A DNA stretch of 64,000 nucleotides from Sinimarinibacterium arenosum. Its GTDB lineage: Bacteria; Pseudomonadota; Gammaproteobacteria; Nevskiales; Nevskiaceae. The notes below the pieces were generated by a model that worked only from the letters and a program-made list of their open reading frames with translations, did not search any database and was not told the origin of the DNA. Both the position numbers and the translations under genes were made by a program. Each line of letters begins with the position of its first letter. The first letter of the stretch is position 1. The DNA lies in the NCBI RefSeq assembly GCF_005047655.1, contig NZ_SUKF01000001.1:236745-300744 (forward strand). The letters run 5' to 3'. Shown in pieces: positions 61,212 to 64,000 of this stretch.

Positions 61212-63926
61212 ATGAAGCTGGCTCAACACGCGCTGTTCGTGGCGTTGGCTGCCGTCGTGCATACGCCGGTCTCGGCGCAGGATGATCTGGATTTTCTGTG
61301 GCAGGACAGCGATGCCACGGCGGCGCAGGGGGACGCGACGCAGGGAGGCAAACCGAACGAATCCGTGCAGTCGCAGGATGATTCGGCACCGGTACAAGCC
61401 GCGGCTGAGTCATCCAGCGCGCCTGACGCTGGCGACGCCGCGATGCCGGACGCGCCTGAAGTCTATGCCGCTGTCATTCCGGTGCCGCAGGCAGAGCCCG
61501 AAGTGGCTGAACCGGTGCACAAGCCGGAACGTGGGCGACAGCTCGAAGAGATCATCGTTACCGCACAGAAGAAGGCGTCGTCGCTGCAGGACACGCCGAT
61601 TTCGATTGAAGCCTTCGGCTCCGAGAAGATGGAGTTGCGCGGCATTGGAGGGCTCGAGGATCTGGGCTCGAATGTGCCGAGCATGGTGGTTGAGCCGCAC
61701 CCGCTGTCGAACACGACCCTGCGCATCACCATTCGCGGCGTCGGCATCACTGACTCGCAGGTCACGCAAGACCCTGCGGTGGGCATTTACATCGACGGCG
61801 TCTATCTCGCGCGCTCGGTGGGTCTGGCACTGGACCTTGCCGACATCGAACGCATGGAAGTGCTGCGGGGTCCGCAGGGCGTGCTGTACGGACGCAACTC
61901 CACCGGCGGGGCGGTGAACATCATCACCAAGCGGCCCGACCCGTCAGCGTTCAGCATGAATCACAAGATCACCATCGGCGAACGCAACCTGTGGGTTGGC
62001 AAGAGCTCGTTCAACGTGCCGCTATCGGATGAGCTGGCGGTGAAATTTGCGTTTCTGGCGCGGACCAGCGACGGCTTCGTCGACAACACCGGCGAGGGCG
62101 AGGACTTCGGTGATCGCAAGGCCTTGGGGCTGCGTTTCGACACGCGCTGGCTGCCGACGGATTCACTGACTGTCGACTATGGTTACGACTACACCGATCT
62201 GGAGTATGTGAACTACATGTTCCAGGGCGTGCTGCTGCCTGAGACCAATCACGGTCTGGCGGAGTACTTCAAGCCCTATGCGGTTGCCAATTCCGTGTAC
62301 TCGCGTCACCGCCTGGATGCGCTGGCTTCCGGTGCGCCGATGGAGGCGTCCACTGCCAAGGTCAGCGGCCATACACTGACTTTGGCGCAGCAGTTCGATG
62401 GTTTCGAGCTGAAGTACATCGGGGCCTACCGCAAGCTCGAGGATTCGCAGTATCCCGATCTCAGCGGTGGTGGCGGCGACACCGGGTATCGCATTGATCT
62501 CAACGTCTACGACAGCGCAGCAGCGCGCATGGTCAACAACGGCGAACCGACGCCCCTGGTGATTCCCACCACGTTCCAGTCCCAGTGGTCGCACGAGCTG
62601 CAGCTCAGCGGCAGCCTCTGGGATGATCGCCTGAGCTATATCGCCGGGCTTTACTACTTCACCGAGGAGGGCGGCGAGGATGGTGGACCGATACATCACA
62701 TCCAGAGCGCAACAATCGATCCTCAGCAGGCCGATGTCGTTCTCGGCCTGCTACCGGCGGAACTGCGCGGTCAGCTGCAGGACAATGTGTTGCCGCGACT
62801 GTCTGCCTACTGGGACTACCTCTACGGCATCGAGAACGAGGCCTACGCGGCCTATAGTCAGCTCAGCTTCCGGCCGCAGCTGTTCGACCGCCGCCTGAAT
62901 TTCACCATCGGCCTGCGTGCATCGCATGACAAGCGTTACGCGATCAAGGACTTCATCCAGCGCCAGTACGTCGAAGTGCGCTTGGCCGATGCGAGTCTGG
63001 CCGCGGTTCCGGTGCCGTCCGCAGCGGTCGGTGGGCCGGATGACTTTGTCGGCGTCGAGGCCCACAGTGAATACGACGATTTTTCGCCGTCGGCGAACAT
63101 CCAGTTCGACATCACCGACATGGCGACGACGTACCTGTCGTATTCCACGGCGTACAAGAGCGGCGGCTTCAATCTGCGCGATCCGCAGATCTCGGGCGAC
63201 TCGGGGGCGGCGTCTGATGGGACCAACTACGGGTTCGGATTTGTCGAGGGGTTCAAGCCGGAGCGCGTGAAGTCCTGGGAGCTCGGGTTGAAGAGCGAGT
63301 GGCTGCAGCGTGCGTTGCGCCTCAATGCCGCAGCGTTCTACAGCGACTACAGCGACATGCAGACCAACTTCATGATCTCCGGCACGATCTCCGATACCAA
63401 GGCGCGCAACGCCGGCAAGGCACGGATGACCGGTCTCGAGCTCGAAGGCGCGTTTATTCCAGCCGAGAATCTGATGCTCGGCTTCCAGTACGCCTATCTG
63501 GATGCCGAGGTGTTGGAAGTCATCGACATCAACGGCAACAACGTTGCCAATCTTTATCCCTTCATCGCAGCGCCGCCGCACTCCGGTGTGCTGTTTGCCG
63601 ACTGGACCGTCGCTCGACTCGGCTGGGGCGATCTGCGCGCGTATGCGAGCTGGAATTACATCGGTGATCGCACCGGCTTCGTCATTACTGAGGCGCGGCG
63701 CGGCCTCACCGCGATTGACGGTTACGGGATGCTCAACGCGCGGCTGATGGCCAACGGCATCCGCTTCGGCAACAAGGGTTCGCTGGACGTCGCGTTGTGG
63801 GGCAAGAACCTGCTCGACAAGGAATACGAGCTGACTGCGATCGACAACCTGCCGCAGGCTGACCGTGCGGTGATCTGGGGTGATCCGCGCACCATCGGCA
63901 TTGATCTGATCTATCGCTACGAGTAG
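61212..63926 (+). CDS. TonB-dependent outer-membrane receptor
   Basis: The 904-residue protein has a signal peptide (MKLAQHALFVALAAVVHTPV, SAQ cleavage), an unusually long acidic N-terminal region (about 24-108) rich in Asp, Ala and Pro, then a TonB-box-like LEEIIVTAQKKASSLQDTPI (about 112-131). The plug follows with ITIRGVGITDSQVTQDPAVG and VLRGPQGVLYGRNSTGGAVN. The 22-strand barrel closes with IGIDLIYRYE. It resembles the iron-independent TBDRs that take up hydrophobic organic substrates in sphingomonads and Nevskiales rather than siderophore receptors, a judgement from the plug style only. GGAGAGAG precedes the ATG. Confidence 0.9.
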   Translation: MKLAQHALFVALAAVVHTPVSAQDDLDFLWQDSDATAAQGDATQGGKPNESVQSQDDSAPVQAAAESSSAPDAGDAAMPDAPEVYAAVIPVPQAEPEVAEPVHKPERGRQLEEIIVTAQKKASSLQDTPISIEAFGSEKMELRGIGGLEDLGSNVPSMVVEPHPLSNTTLRITIRGVGITDSQVTQDPAVGIYIDGVYLARSVGLALDLADIERMEVLRGPQGVLYGRNSTGGAVNIITKRPDPSAFSMNHKITIGERNLWVGKSSFNVPLSDELAVKFAFLARTSDGFVDNTGEGEDFGDRKALGLRFDTRWLPTDSLTVDYGYDYTDLEYVNYMFQGVLLPETNHGLAEYFKPYAVANSVYSRHRLDALASGAPMEASTAKVSGHTLTLAQQFDGFELKYIGAYRKLEDSQYPDLSGGGGDTGYRIDLNVYDSAAARMVNNGEPTPLVIPTTFQSQWSHELQLSGSLWDDRLSYIAGLYYFTEEGGEDGGPIHHIQSATIDPQQADVVLGLLPAELRGQLQDNVLPRLSAYWDYLYGIENEAYAAYSQLSFRPQLFDRRLNFTIGLRASHDKRYAIKDFIQRQYVEVRLADASLAAVPVPSAAVGGPDDFVGVEAHSEYDDFSPSANIQFDITDMATTYLSYSTAYKSGGFNLRDPQISGDSGAASDGTNYGFGFVEGFKPERVKSWELGLKSEWLQRALRLNAAAFYSDYSDMQTNFMISGTISDTKARNAGKARMTGLELEGAFIPAENLMLGFQYAYLDAEVLEVIDINGNNVANLYPFIAAPPHSGVLFADWTVARLGWGDLRAYASWNYIGDRTGFVITEARRGLTAIDGYGMLNARLMANGIRFGNKGSLDVALWGKNLLDKEYELTAIDNLPQADRAVIWGDPRTIGIDLIYRYE

Positions 63927-63947
63927 TCCGCGGCAGCGGTTGACTGC

Positions 63948-64000
63948 TCAGCGCAAATGAAGGGCGCGCAGGATCGCATCGCGATTCAGGCAGAACGATG
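63948..64000 (-). CDS. Possible 3' end of a minus-strand gene cut by the window edge
   Basis: On the reverse strand 16 codons run in from the window edge (SFCLNRDAILRALHLR) to a TGA ending at 63948. The fragment is too short for a family call and could be chance; the convergent layout with the receptor gene makes it plausible. Confidence 0.25.
   Translation of the reverse strand, partial: SFCLNRDAILRALHLR

Overview
The window looks like a chromosomal segment of a high-GC gammaproteobacterium. The gene mix points towards the Nevskiales/Solimonadaceae: paired DUF1302 proteins, a wax-ester synthase, an atu-like acyl-CoA cluster, many lipid hydrolases and several RND pumps. That placement is an inference from gene content only. 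I see no rRNA, tRNA, CRISPR array, integrase or transposase. Coding density is high and most genes sit in tight, overlapping operons.

Region 1 (1-2300) holds the start of an acyl-CoA dehydrogenase cut by the window edge, a lipoprotein glutaminyl cyclase and a small Lys/Ala-repeat histone-like protein, separated by the sparsest DNA in the window. Region 2 (2324-13187, all minus strand) runs from an aculeacin-A/PvdQ-type acylase through a His/Cys-rich CopL-like protein and a CusCBA copper/silver efflux system. The CusA metal-relay methionines fall exactly at M573, M623 and M672. It ends in an EEP phosphodiesterase plus cardiolipin synthase pair resembling E. coli ybhP-clsB. Region 3 (13472-25926, plus strand) has a beta-helix/dihaem cytochrome fusion protein, then a TetR repressor with a visible promoter and palindrome, a TolC-adaptor-RND permease drug pump and an MMPL-type transporter.

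Region 4 (25940-39292) is an atu/liu-like catabolic cluster for acyclic terpenoid or branched acyl-CoAs: isovaleryl-CoA-dehydrogenase-type ACAD, SDRs, enoyl-CoA hydratases, AtuA, a TetR regulator, and an acyl-CoA carboxylase whose alpha subunit is split by one in-frame stop codon. Two near-identical inverted repeats (about 29052-29070 and 32201-32215) lie ahead of the leftward and rightward arms and look like shared operators. Downstream (39365-40993) sit a Fic protein behind an 11-bp inverted-repeat promoter and the deletion remnant of a type ISP restriction-modification gene.

Region 5 (41028-63926) is a lipid and hydrophobic-substrate district. It has two large paralogous lipoproteins of no recognised family (one coupled to a multi-spanning membrane protein), an AraC regulator, an HSL-family hydrolase, PrpE-like acyl-CoA synthetase, SDRs, a eukaryote-like 6-pyruvoyl-tetrahydropterin synthase overlapping an SDR, and a lipoprotein lipase resembling Candida antarctica lipase B. 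It continues with a beta-lactamase-fold esterase, wax ester synthase/DGAT, two DUF1302 proteins, a flavin reductase with a MarR-like C-terminal domain and a TonB-dependent receptor. Together the window suggests uptake, breakdown and storage of lipids or terpenoids, combined with metal and solvent/drug export.
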